DNA of 58,551 nt from positions 1-58,551 of the forward strand of contig SACH01000012.1 of NCBI GenBank assembly GCA_009928645.1, written 5' to 3'. The notes beneath the pieces are model-generated. The model saw only the letters and a list, made by a program, of their open reading frames with translations. It did no database searches and had not been told where the DNA came from. Below, in pieces: positions 34,601 through 42,613 of the stretch. Source of the stretch: Gammaproteobacteria bacterium. GTDB lineage: Bacteria; Pseudomonadota; Gammaproteobacteria; Chromatiales; Chromatiaceae. A program made the position numbers and the translations under genes. Positions within the stretch are counted from its first letter, which is position 1; the number at the start of each line of letters is the position of its first letter.

Positions 34601-37600
34601 GGGTGTCGATGTCCTTGGGCGCCAGGTACCAGCCGGCCTCGAAGGTCAGGCTGGCGGGGATGAGCGCTTGCGTGCCACTGCTGACACCGACGCTTGAGGC
34701 AGCCATGACGCCGGTACTCTCTTCCTGTCCACCAGCCGGCGCGGGGGAAGCGCCTGCCGATAGCCCCATCCCGGGGGCGCGCGCGGCGGAAGCACCGCCC
34801 GAGCCGGCGCTTGCGCCAGCGCCGGCCGCAGCCGACGGCGGGCTCACCAGCAATTCATACCCCCCCCAGCCCACCGGGGCCTGGATCCGGCCCGGGGACC
34901 CGGCGCTCAGGTTCAGGTCGCCGCTGGCCACCCGCTCGCGGCGGGTGACGGGCTCGTAGTCCCAGCGGCCATCATATTGGTACCACTGGAAGCTGGTGGT
35001 GACCCGCGACAGGGTCCAGCGCAGGCCGGACAGGGCCAGGAGCCGGCCCTGGGGATCGAGGGCGATGACCTCGAAGGCGGCCGTGCCGCCCTCCTCCACC
35101 GCGCCCTCGAAGAGGGGCTTGACGCCCAGGCGGGGCCGGCCGTCCAAGACCGGCCGCTCCAGGGTCCGCTCCACCGGGCGACCGCCGCCCTCCAGGACGC
35201 GGACCGCGACCCGGGCGAGGCTGGGCTTGCTGCCGCCCGTAAGGGTCGGCAGTTCCAGGGCCAGGCGGGCCTGACCGGCGGCGTCGGTGCGCGTCGGCGG
35301 CAGGGCGGTGCCGACCGGATTGGACGCCTCGTCCGCCAGGCCGAAGCGATAGCCGGGCCAGGCGGTGAGCCGGTCGGTCTGCTCCAGGCGGACCTCCCCC
35401 TCCACCTCCAGCCCGGCGGCGGGGGCGCCGAAGAGGAAGCGGGCCTCCAACTGGAGGTCCGGCAGGGCGGCGGGGTCGAGGGCGGTGGCCTCCAGGCGGG
35501 GCTCGAAGGCCAGGCGCTCGGGCTCGAAGTCCTCCACCAGGAAGGGCTGCTCCGCCAGGGGCGGGGCCTCCGGATCGGCGTGGACGGCGGCGCGCCAGGT
35601 GCCGCGCATGGCGGTGGGGGGCAGGTCGATGGCCAGGTGCCGCCCGCCCAGGCCCTGATCGGGGAGCTGGGCCCGGCTGTGCTCGACCCCGTCGGGCCGG
35701 CGCAGCTTGAGGGTGAGGGGGGTGCCGGTCAGCGCGCGGGCCGCGCCATCCCGGGCCAGGGCGGTGAGCTGGACGCGCTCGCCGGCGCGATAGACGCCAC
35801 GCTCGGTGGTGAGGAAGACGTCCACCGGCCCGGGCGCCGGCCGGCCGGCGACACCCCGGTCGGAGAGATCGAAGGGCGACTGGGCCAGATCAAGGAAGGC
35901 GAAGTCCCCCTCCGGCCCCTCGGCGATCAGCAGGGCGGGCTTGTTACCGCCCTCCCCCCGCAGCAGGCCGGGCTCGAAGCGGGCGTGGCCGGCGGCATCC
36001 GTGCTGGCCTGGCCGAGGATCTCGTCGTTGCGCGCCACCAGGCGCAGCTTGGCCCCCGCCAGGGGCTGGGCGCTGGACAGGGAGCGGACGAAGGCATGGA
36101 GGCCGTCGTTGCCGGTCAGGCCCGAGAGCCCCAGGTCGGAGACCACGAACCATTGGGTCGCCAGTTCGTCCCCTTGCTCCGGGGCCTCCGCCGGCCGGGC
36201 GGTCATGACGTAGGCCCCCGGTTTGAGTTCCTGGATGAGGGCGCCGATGGGGACGGCGGTGGTCAGCTCCCGGTTCAGCTCCATGCCGACCTCGACCTCC
36301 CCGGACCAGATGGCCTCGCCCTGGCGGTCGCGGATCTCCTGGGTCTCGTAGGGGCTCAGGGACCTGAGCAGGGGCCCCGCCCCCGCCGCCGTGGCCAGGG
36401 AGCGGTCGCCCAGCCGCAGCACCTGGGCCTTGACCAGGCGGGTGTTGACCGACACCAGGGGGATGGCCGCCTCGCCGCCCTTGGGCAGGACGTAGGCACG
36501 CCCCTGGAAGCGCACCGCCGGCGAGCGGTCACGGACATAGATGTCCAGGTCCGCCGCCTGGGCCAGGACCTCCCCGTCCGCCGCCGGCAGCCCGGCGCGC
36601 ACCCGCAGGCGATAGCGCTCGCCATGGACCACGCCGTCCACGCACAGGGCCTGGGGGTCCGCCTCCACCGTCAGGCCGCGGCCGGTCTCGACGTGCAGGA
36701 AGTCGGTGAGACCCGCCCGCTCCTTGGCCAGGGGGTCGGAGAATTCGACGCAGATGCGCGGACTGGCCGCCTCGGAATCGACGCGGTGGCCGGTGACGCG
36801 AAAGCCGTGCTCCGCCAGCCATTGGGCGTAGGTGGCGCGAACCCCTGCGTCCTCCTGGATGGTCAGGGCGGCGCGCAAGGCGCGGAGGGCGGGCCGCCAC
36901 TGATAGCGGACCGCCAGGGTCTGGCCCAGCATCGACAAGGCGCGCACCCGGTCGGCGTCGCCCCCGGCGCTCAGATAGGCATTGCTGGCGGCGGCAGTGG
37001 CGGCGGTCAGGAGACGCTGGCGTGCCTGCCACTCATCCAGGTCGTAACTCAGGCTGGCCCGCGCCAGGCCCAACCAGGCCGCCGGGGCATCCGGGGTCAG
37101 GCGCAGGGCCTCGGAATAGCGGCCGATGGCCGCCGGCCAGTCCTGGGCGCGCTCCGCCTCCTGACCTGACGCCAGGAGCTGGTCGAAGCGGACCCCGGTC
37201 GGTCGGGGCCGGCCAGCGATCTCCGCCGCCTGACGCCGCGCCGCCTCAAGCTCGCTCCGGGGCAGGAAATTCAGATCGGCCAGGCGCCGGATCCGGCGAT
37301 CCTGGTCCTGGTTGGGTTTGCCGATGCCCCCCATGGCGATATGGCCCGAGACCGCGTTGGCGAAGGGCCGGGCGTCCTCGTAGTCGCTCTTCAGGAAGCA
37401 CCAGCGCGCCTTGCGGTTATAGGTGAAGGCCTGGCAGCGCTGATCGGCCAGACAAGCGGACTGGCAGGCCTCCAGGTCGATATCCTGGCGGGTCTCCAGA
37501 TCCTGGCCGTAATAATCCATCCCCTCCACCACCACCAGGCGGCGCCCGCCTCCTTCGGCCTTGTGGGCCACCGGGGTGCCAGCACCCGCTTGGGTGGTCT

Positions 37601-37790
37601 GGCCGGGCGGCACGGTTTGGGTGGGCGAGGGGCCCTTGCCCCCCTGGGCGCCCAGGGCCGCGCCGGGCAGCAGCAGCGCCCAGACCAGGACCATCAGCAT
37701 CGCCAGCGGGGCGATGAAGACGGACCAGGTCGACGGGGCTGGCGAGCGGTGGCTGGGAAGGCGACGGAGGAACAGCGGATGACGCGACAT
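31680..37790 (-). CDS. Bacterial alpha-2-macroglobulin-family protein with PAN/Apple domain and thioester motif
   Basis: This very large protein (2036 residues) begins with a hydrophobic signal/anchor (FIAPLAMLMVLVWALLLPG). A PAN/Apple domain follows (about 85-150: DLEACQSACLADQRCQAFTYN), then a TPR-like helical stretch (about 205-330). The long series of macroglobulin beta domains ends in the thioester module with CAEQ at 1489-1492 (YPYGCAEQVASR). The Cys-Gln thioester lets these proteins trap and covalently bind attacking proteases in the periplasm. Most homologues are about 1500-1900 residues; extra length comes from Gly/Asp/Glu-rich inserts (about 1520-1545 and 1615-1685) and a Gly/Ala/Ser insert near 980-1040. 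The usual partner gene pbpC is not adjacent. Confidence 0.93.
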   Translation of the reverse strand: MSRHPLFLRRLPSHRSPAPSTWSVFIAPLAMLMVLVWALLLPGAALGAQGGKGPSPTQTVPPGQTTQAGAGTPVAHKAEGGGRRLVVVEGMDYYGQDLETRQDIDLEACQSACLADQRCQAFTYNRKARWCFLKSDYEDARPFANAVSGHIAMGGIGKPNQDQDRRIRRLADLNFLPRSELEAARRQAAEIAGRPRPTGVRFDQLLASGQEAERAQDWPAAIGRYSEALRLTPDAPAAWLGLARASLSYDLDEWQARQRLLTAATAAASNAYLSAGGDADRVRALSMLGQTLAVRYQWRPALRALRAALTIQEDAGVRATYAQWLAEHGFRVTGHRVDSEAASPRICVEFSDPLAKERAGLTDFLHVETGRGLTVEADPQALCVDGVVHGERYRLRVRAGLPAADGEVLAQAADLDIYVRDRSPAVRFQGRAYVLPKGGEAAIPLVSVNTRLVKAQVLRLGDRSLATAAGAGPLLRSLSPYETQEIRDRQGEAIWSGEVEVGMELNRELTTAVPIGALIQELKPGAYVMTARPAEAPEQGDELATQWFVVSDLGLSGLTGNDGLHAFVRSLSSAQPLAGAKLRLVARNDEILGQASTDAAGHARFEPGLLRGEGGNKPALLIAEGPEGDFAFLDLAQSPFDLSDRGVAGRPAPGPVDVFLTTERGVYRAGERVQLTALARDGAARALTGTPLTLKLRRPDGVEHSRAQLPDQGLGGRHLAIDLPPTAMRGTWRAAVHADPEAPPLAEQPFLVEDFEPERLAFEPRLEATALDPAALPDLQLEARFLFGAPAAGLEVEGEVRLEQTDRLTAWPGYRFGLADEASNPVGTALPPTRTDAAGQARLALELPTLTGGSKPSLARVAVRVLEGGGRPVERTLERPVLDGRPRLGVKPLFEGAVEEGGTAAFEVIALDPQGRLLALSGLRWTLSRVTTSFQWYQYDGRWDYEPVTRRERVASGDLNLSAGSPGRIQAPVGWGGYELLVSPPSAAAGAGASAGSGGASAARAPGMGLSAGASPAPAGGQEESTGVMAASSVGVSSGTQALIPASLTFEAGWYLAPKDIDTPDLLKVSLDKPGYGVGEKARAHLEARFPGTALVLALGDRLLTLQEVQVPAGGTTVEIPVTADWGAGAYVTALLYRPMDLVAKRMPGRAIGLAWAAVNPGERQLRVEVTPTGPVAPRQPLELELSVPGLPAGAEAFVTLAAVDVGILNLTRFAPPDPDAWYFGQRRLGMEIRDLYGQLIDRMQGAPGVVRSGGDGGLVRLEGPPPTEDLLAFHSGILRLDDQGKARVRFSPSEFNGTIKLMAMAWTATGVGQAAQDLVMRDPIVIQASLPRFLAPGDESRALLELTHVSGPAGRVAISLETGSDQPVEVLAQAAQQELELTAGGSARIEVPLRALASGDAILRARLRTPDGQEIVKRLRLPVRDNRPAQRLTQVETLKPGGPGLVLSPVLFQDLQPDSAALLVSASGAGRLDLPGLLLSLDRYPYGCAEQVASRALPLLYVDQIALAAGLSGDLTGGPGGDLGGMGGARGGGQGRGPSDTASRIQAAITDLIGKQGSDGGFGLWGPGGDDFWLDAYVTDFLTRAREAGHAVPQVAFELALDNLRNRLAYAADFGGGDSDGGGDVYGQDFGGTGSAGGAKDAVGAEGEGYVNDSDEGAGGAGYINENGEGADADPTGALVGSFQGPGARAGGEDVAYALYVLARNARAVIGDLRYYAEAKLNAFATPLARAQLGAALALYGDRPRADRAFASALALLNRGEPGLGWRRDYGSDLRDAAALLALAAESGTQAVDLKALAEHIDHLGALDDRLSTQEQAWLLVAAQALMQGAAKPRLEVDGGLTEGPFFRHFTARELATGPATLINRGPRPLEVLVSLAGIPRLAPPPGGQGYRIERAWYDQEGRRVQPDRLTQGQRLVAILTVTAEAPGAARLLVDDPLPAGLEIENPSLLRAADLQGIPWLGLLEGSAHQEFRADRFVAAVDRQADDPAQFQLAYRLRAVTPGRFLLPAATVEDMYRPRQRAWTAEGRVEVMPGR

Positions 37791-38266
37791 GAGGTGAGCC
37801 TCGGATAAGCGGAATCACGGTTCCGAGTCTAGCAGTCAGTCCGGGAAGATGTGGCCCCCGATGACCCGCCTTTGCTGCCGAACGGGGAAGACATCCGCGG
37901 TGTTGCCCATCCTTGGGGTGATGCGCCTTCGTTCAGACCCCTCGCGCGCCAGGAGGGCTTAATTGACATAAGATACTGATATTATGAATCTATTAGAAAG
38001 AGGAGGGTTGGGCAAAAAGGGGGGCTGAACGGTCACGATGTCGCGAGCCCCCTCATGTCCATGCGGGCCAGCCCGCGCTCGGCGAGAGCCAAAAGCCCCC
38101 CACGGCCGACCCGCAAGCAAGCGTTGCGAAGGCGCGAATGGACTATTGCTATTTCAGAATTTTCTAATATACTAATCACCCATGGTCTGGATGAAGCATC
38201 TGGCCCGAGAACAACAAGGCTTCGGCCACTTCTGATTGCCCTTTTTAGTTTCGAGGTGTGAGAACA
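37791..38266. other. Divergent intergenic region before the MPEF-repeat gene
   Basis: About 475 bases between two divergent genes of secreted proteins. It holds an AT-rich patch at 37960-38000 (with TTGACA near 37964 but no well-spaced -10) and the promoter listed at 38146-38173. No ORF here looks real. Confidence 0.45.
38146..38173 (+). promoter_or_regulatory. Candidate sigma-70 promoter of the MPEF-repeat gene
   Basis: TTGCTA (38146-38151) and TATACT (38168-38173) are 16 bases apart in a locally AT-rich stretch, leaving an mRNA leader of about 85 bases before the ATG at 38267. Confidence 0.5.
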
Positions 38267-39076
38267 ATGAACAAGATCGCCCTTGCTGTCTCCATGGCCG
38301 CCCTCGCGGCCGTTTCCTCTTCCGCCAGCGCCTGGTGGACCGCTCCCCCCATGGACCCGGCCATGCAGGAAGAGCTGCGCCAGATGGCCAGCCGTCACGC
38401 CGAGGAGCAGGCCAAGATGCAGGCTGACTGGCTCGCCGCCATGAAGGCGGCTCATCAGCCTCCGGTCATGGGACCTGACTTCGCCGCCATGCCGAAGATG
38501 CCCGAATTCCCCGCCATGCCCGAGATGCCGGCGATGCCGGAATTCGGCCAGGCCCCGGACTTCCCGCCCATGCCGGAATTCGGCCAAATGCCCGAGTTCG
38601 GCAAGATGCCGGCGTTCCCGGCGATGCCCGAGTTCGCCCAGCGGCCCGAATTCCCCCCGATGCCGGAATTTGGGAAGGCCCCCGAGTTCCCCGCCATGCC
38701 CGAGTTTGGCAAGATGCCTGAGTTCCCGGCCATGCCTGAATTCGGTCAGATGCCGGAAATGCCCCCCATGCCTGCCTTCGGCAAGATGCCCGAGATGCCG
38801 GCCATGCCTGAATTCCCCACCATGCCGGAATTCGCTGGCGCCCCGGAGATGCCCGCCTTCCCTGCCGTCCAGGGCCACCATCGCCCGGTCCACCCCTTGG
38901 CCGCCAAGCAGGCCGAGCGCCGTGAGCAGATGCAGGCCCGCCGCGACGAACAGCGCAAGGCCGCCCAAAGCCGCCACGAAGAGGCCCGCAAGGCCGCCGA
39001 GACCCGTCGCGCCGAGGCCCTCAAGGCCAGCCAGGAGCGTCGCGCCAGCCTGGGTTCGGTCGCCCCCAAGGTTTAA
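38267..39076 (+). CDS. Secreted Met-Pro-Glu-Phe repeat protein of unknown function
   Basis: A 269-residue protein with a clear signal peptide (MNKIALAVSMAALAAVSSSA, cleavage probably at SASA|WW). After a short helix comes a low-complexity block (about residues 68-195) built from MPEFP, MPEFG and MPEM units, so Met, Pro, Glu and Phe recur every three to five residues with no Cys. The tail (about 200-265) is a basic Ala/Arg/Glu/Gln helix (KQAERREQMQARRDEQRKAA). I know no family for it. Possible roles are a structural or particle-coating protein or a Met-rich metal binder. It has its own promoter and terminator, so it is a single-gene unit. A GTG at 38258 would add three residues. Confidence 0.8.
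   Translation: MNKIALAVSMAALAAVSSSASAWWTAPPMDPAMQEELRQMASRHAEEQAKMQADWLAAMKAAHQPPVMGPDFAAMPKMPEFPAMPEMPAMPEFGQAPDFPPMPEFGQMPEFGKMPAFPAMPEFAQRPEFPPMPEFGKAPEFPAMPEFGKMPEFPAMPEFGQMPEMPPMPAFGKMPEMPAMPEFPTMPEFAGAPEMPAFPAVQGHHRPVHPLAAKQAERREQMQARRDEQRKAAQSRHEEARKAAETRRAEALKASQERRASLGSVAPKV
38488..38860 (+). repeat. Short tandem coding repeats (MPEF units)
   Basis: Units of 15 or 27-30 bases encoding MPEFG, MPEFPA and variants repeat across about 370 bases with many synonymous changes. The peptide pattern is thus kept although the DNA copies have diverged. Confidence 0.8.
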
Positions 39077-39174
39077 CCCTCACAGCCTGATCCAATCGGT
39101 CCCGTGGGGGCCGATTGGAGGCGATCAACCAACCGCCCAGAACCTCAAGCCACAAATCAGGCCTACTTACGCAA

Positions 39175-39207
39175 GGCATCCCCACGCCAGTGGGGGTGCC
39201 TTTTTTT
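39175..39207 (+). terminator. Rho-independent terminator after the MPEF-repeat gene
   Basis: The 11-base arm GGCATCCCCAC (39175-39185) pairs with GTGGGGGTGCC (39190-39200) with one G-U pair over a four-base loop, then seven T follow. The signal is very strong and directed along the plus strand. Confidence 0.92.
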
Positions 39208-39276
39208 GTGCTGGTCACGGCCAATGACGTTCATACCGCGGGGGTGAGCAGCACCCCCTCATGCCCGTCAGGCTCT

Positions 39277-39334
39277 AACTGTCATGAGGGGGGCGCCACA
39301 CCTCTGAAAATGAAAGTGTTGTCGTGACTTTCAC
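39277..39334 (+). repeat. Dispersed approx. 60-bp repeat, family 1, single copy
   Basis: The unit runs from AACTGTCATGAG to GTGACTTTCAC with TGAAAATGAAAG in the middle, and it aligns over its full length with the copies at 50316-50442 read on the other strand. The bases just before it (39251-39261, ACCCCCTCATG) are an inverted copy of its CATGAGGGGGG, giving a possible hairpin. It lies right beyond the helicase stop codon. Confidence 0.75.
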
Positions 39335-39345
39335 GTTAACCCGGC

Positions 39346-42261
39346 TCAGCCCAGCCGCTCCCGGGTTTGCTCCAGGAAGGCGGCGATGTCGTCCGCCAGG
39401 CTGGTCAGCAGGGGCTCGGGGACCGCGTCGCCGCCCTGACCCAGCGCGAGGGCGCGCATCAGCAGGGCCGCGTCCGACTGATCCAACACTTGAGCCGGCA
39501 GGGCCTCGGCGTAGAGCCAGATACCCGCCTCCTTGACCGCGGGGGGCTGGTCGCGGCCGGCGCGTTGCGCGGCGCTGGCGAGCAGGGCGCCGAGCAGCAG
39601 GTCCAGGGCGGCGCCCGGGCAGGCCTGCTGAAGCAACAGCCGGGCGGCCTTGAGGTGCTCCGCGGCCTTGCGGGCGAGCGGGTGCTCCGCCGGGACCGCC
39701 TCCACCGAGTCGGGCGCGCCGGGGGGCTCGAACAGCGGCTCGGCCTCGGCCAATGGCGAGGCACTGCCAAGGCGGCTCAGACTGGCCAGGGTGCGGCGGT
39801 CGATCAGGGCGATGGGCACCTGCTGCGGCAGGTCCTGGATGGCCGCGTCGTCCGCCTCGGTGACCTGGTCCAGCACCACCAGCAGGCCACCGGTGGCCTG
39901 GTCGCCATCGCGCGCGCGTCCGCGGTGCTGGCCGAGGATGCGCAGGATGCGCGTCCCGAACCGCTCCTGCAGGCCGACCACGCAATCCTCCACCGCCCGT
40001 GCCAGCTCGGGCGATAGGCTCCAACGTACCTTCATGGGGGCTGGCGGTGCCGGCGCGGCGGGCTGCTCGGGCTCCACCGGCTCCTCTGGTGCTGGCACTG
40101 GAGCGGGTTCTGGCTCGGGCGGGACCGTTTGACTCAGATCTTCATCGGCTGCCGATGCCGCCAGGTCCTCCGCCAGCACCTCGGCCAGGCGCTTGGACAC
40201 GCCGACCACGTCCTCCGTGGCCTCGGGGTCGACGACATTGTCGAAGAGGTGCCGCTTGCCCTGCACCAGGTTCAGGACATGCTCCTCATAAGAGGCCGGC
40301 GCCACCAGCAGGATGGCCTGCACCTTTTGTCGCTGGCCGAGCCGGTGCACGCGGGCAATGCGCTGATCCAGCACGGCCGGGTTCCAGGGGATGTCCAGGT
40401 TGATCAGCACCGCGGCGTTCTGCAGGTTCAGGCCGACGCCGCCCGCATCGGTGGACAGAAACACCTGCACCGCGTCGTCCTCGCGGAAGCGGTCCATGAG
40501 CTCGCCGCGCCGGGACGTCGGCACGCCGCCATGCAGGCGCAAGCTGCCCAGGCCGAGGCGACGCGCGCGCTGCTCGGCCAGTTCGGTCATCTGCGTCCAT
40601 TGCGAGAAGACCACCGCCTTGAGTCCCCCCAGGCGGCAAAGCTCGTCGAGGATGGTCTCCAGCTCATCGAGCTTGGGGGCGGTGTCGCCGGGCGTCTCGC
40701 GCAGCTCCGGGTCGATGAGGCCGGCGGCGTTACAGGCCATGCGTGCGCGCTGCAGGGCCGCCATCATGCGGTTCTGCTCGCTCGGGGTCAGGGGCCGGCG
40801 CTTCATGATCCGCGCAAGCTGGCCGGCCATGGATACGGCGTCGTCGTGGATCTCCTGTTGCGCCGCGGACATGGGCACGTCCACGCGGGTGACCATGCGC
40901 TCGGGCAGTTGGTCGCGCACCAGGGAGCGGTCACGACGCAGCATCACCGGGGCCAGCCGGCGGCGCAGCTCGGAGAGGTTGCGGTAGCCGAGCACCTTGC
41001 CGCGCTCGTCGGTGATGTGGAAGTCGACCAGATAGCGCCACAGGGGCCCGAGCACCCGCGGGTCGATGACCTGCATCAGGCTGTAGAGGTCTTCGAGACG
41101 GTTCTCCAGGGGCGTGCCGGTGAGGACGAAGGCGTAGCGCGAGCCGATGCGCTTGATGGTGCTGGCGATCTTGGTGCGCCAGTTCTTGATGCGCTGGGCC
41201 TCGTCCAGGATGAGCAGGTCCGGGCGCAGGTCGCTGTTGATGGTCGAGAGGTCGCGCATGACCAACTCGTAATTGACCACGTAAAAGCCACGCCCCTTGC
41301 GATATTGGGCGGCGCGACTCTCGGTCGGCCCCTGGATGATTTGCGCCTCCTGGCCCGTGAACTTCTCGATCTCCCGGGCCCATTGCAGCTTGAGCGAGGC
41401 GGGGCAGACCACCAGGACGCGCTCGACGGCATCGTGCTGGTGCAGCCAATAGGCCGCGGCGATGGCCTGGAGCGTCTTGCCCAGACCCATGTCGTCGGCC
41501 AGCAGCCCCCGGCCGCGCCCGGCGAGGAAGGCGACGCCTTCCACCTGGTAGGGATAGAGCTTGGCGCGAACGCCGGGCAGCCGGCCGTCGCCGGCGCGGA
41601 TCAGGGCGCCGATCTCCTCGGCGCGCCGGGCCCGGGCGGCGTCCTCGGCCAGCCGGCGGGCGTAACCGAGGGCGTCGTCGCCGACCTCGAGGTCGCCACG
41701 CTCGGCCACCAGGTCGGCGAAACGCAGAAAGTCGTCGGGAATGCGCCGGCGGAAGCGGCCGGCGGCGTCGAAGTGCTCGGCCAGCAGCGGGCTCAGGCTG
41801 GCTTCGGTCTCGGCGGCGCGATGCAGGCGGATGACGGGCGCCTCGTCGCCTTCCCAGTCCAGGAAGACGATGTGCCGTGGCGCCGGCCGGGCCTTGATCT
41901 TCTTGTAGTTGGAGCGCTTGCGCAGCCGGTGCAGCACGGCCTCGATGTGCTTGCAGGTGCCGAGCTCGTTAGTGGCGAAGTCCGGACAGGTGCAGTAGTT
42001 GGCGCGGCGCTCCAGGGAGCGGATATGCACCCGGTACTCCACGGGGAAGTGGGTACTGGACTGCACCGAGCGCGCGCGCCAGCGGCCATAGCCGACCTTG
42101 TCGGCGTCCGCGGACAGGGGCTCGACGCCGACCTCCGCCCGCGCCTTGGCCAGGCGCTCGGTGATCGCCGTCTGCGCCGCGTCGGCGAGCCGGGCCCGGT
42201 CATCGAGCGTTGCCTCCGATTGGCGTCGGGCATAGCTGAACAGGGCCGCGATGGCATGCAC
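39346..42261 (-). CDS. SNF2-family DEAD/DEAH helicase with SWIM zinc finger
   Basis: A 971-residue ATP-dependent DNA translocase of the SNF2/Rad54/RapA type. An N-terminal SWIM finger (Cys90, Cys92, Cys103, His105: YCTCPDFATNELGTCKHI) precedes the two RecA-like domains. These have Walker A (ADDMGLGKTLQA, about 258-270), the DEAQ box (LLILDEAQRIKNW), the motif TGTPLENRLEDLYS and helicase-C motifs (VVFSQWTQM, STDAGGVGLNLQNA, RVHRLGQ). After about residue 700 the sequence is Pro/Glu-rich, then a predicted helical domain without known motifs. The start is a GTG at 42261. Bacterial relatives act in DNA repair, transcription recycling or phage defence; no defence genes adjoin it. Confidence 0.9.
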   Translation of the reverse strand: MHAIAALFSYARRQSEATLDDRARLADAAQTAITERLAKARAEVGVEPLSADADKVGYGRWRARSVQSSTHFPVEYRVHIRSLERRANYCTCPDFATNELGTCKHIEAVLHRLRKRSNYKKIKARPAPRHIVFLDWEGDEAPVIRLHRAAETEASLSPLLAEHFDAAGRFRRRIPDDFLRFADLVAERGDLEVGDDALGYARRLAEDAARARRAEEIGALIRAGDGRLPGVRAKLYPYQVEGVAFLAGRGRGLLADDMGLGKTLQAIAAAYWLHQHDAVERVLVVCPASLKLQWAREIEKFTGQEAQIIQGPTESRAAQYRKGRGFYVVNYELVMRDLSTINSDLRPDLLILDEAQRIKNWRTKIASTIKRIGSRYAFVLTGTPLENRLEDLYSLMQVIDPRVLGPLWRYLVDFHITDERGKVLGYRNLSELRRRLAPVMLRRDRSLVRDQLPERMVTRVDVPMSAAQQEIHDDAVSMAGQLARIMKRRPLTPSEQNRMMAALQRARMACNAAGLIDPELRETPGDTAPKLDELETILDELCRLGGLKAVVFSQWTQMTELAEQRARRLGLGSLRLHGGVPTSRRGELMDRFREDDAVQVFLSTDAGGVGLNLQNAAVLINLDIPWNPAVLDQRIARVHRLGQRQKVQAILLVAPASYEEHVLNLVQGKRHLFDNVVDPEATEDVVGVSKRLAEVLAEDLAASAADEDLSQTVPPEPEPAPVPAPEEPVEPEQPAAPAPPAPMKVRWSLSPELARAVEDCVVGLQERFGTRILRILGQHRGRARDGDQATGGLLVVLDQVTEADDAAIQDLPQQVPIALIDRRTLASLSRLGSASPLAEAEPLFEPPGAPDSVEAVPAEHPLARKAAEHLKAARLLLQQACPGAALDLLLGALLASAAQRAGRDQPPAVKEAGIWLYAEALPAQVLDQSDAALLMRALALGQGGDAVPEPLLTSLADDIAAFLEQTRERLG

Positions 42262-42613
42262 GCAGGGCCCGCGGTCGGTAATGGGCCAGGGTCACGGCTT
42301 GGATGCGCGAACCAGGATGCCCAGACCTTACAATCATGGAATGACATGCCAGGATGGCAAGGTTTTTCGGGGCGCCGAACGGCTGACCGAGCCTCCGCGG
42401 CTATGGCAGGGACACCGGATACCTCGCCCATCCCCCCTGTCCTCACCCGCGGCCACCGCCGCGGCTACCGCCACACCCGTGGCCGGCTTTATTTATTGAT
42501 CAAATAAATTTTAAGTATTGAGTTTAGCTCCGGCCCTATAATTCCCGCCAATCCGTTCCTGGCCCCAGCCGGCGGCAAGCGACATCACTGAGGGACATCA
42601 CTGAGGTAGGTCC
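42262..42613. other. Divergent intergenic region before aceE
   Basis: A 352-base region between the helicase and aceE. The last 120 bases are AT-rich for this genome and hold a near-palindrome centred on TTGATCAA (42491-42509) and a TATAAT box (42537-42542), listed separately. No gene is seen. Confidence 0.45.
42491..42542 (+). promoter_or_regulatory. Candidate aceE promoter with AT-rich palindromic operator
   Basis: A perfect -10 box TATAAT (42537-42542) lies 71 bases before the aceE ATG. A -35 is unclear: TTGAGT at 42518 is too close. Upstream, ATTTATTGATCAAATAAAT (42491-42509) is an almost perfect inverted repeat that could be a repressor or activator site. The regulator is unknown. Confidence 0.4.

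Noticed and set aside
34977-37169. A 730-codon plus-strand frame opposite the macroglobulin
   Set aside because: Shadow frame: low-complexity Gly/Gln/Ala/Arg sequence without any motif.
38033-38977. 314-codon minus-strand frame opposite the MPEF-repeat gene
   Set aside because: It is the antisense of the repeats (His/Gly/Leu/Arg pattern) and has no signal of its own, whereas the plus frame has a signal peptide, promoter and terminator.
40129-42507. A 792-codon plus-strand frame opposite the SNF2 helicase
   Set aside because: Antisense to a gene with every helicase motif; no domain visible in the frame itself.
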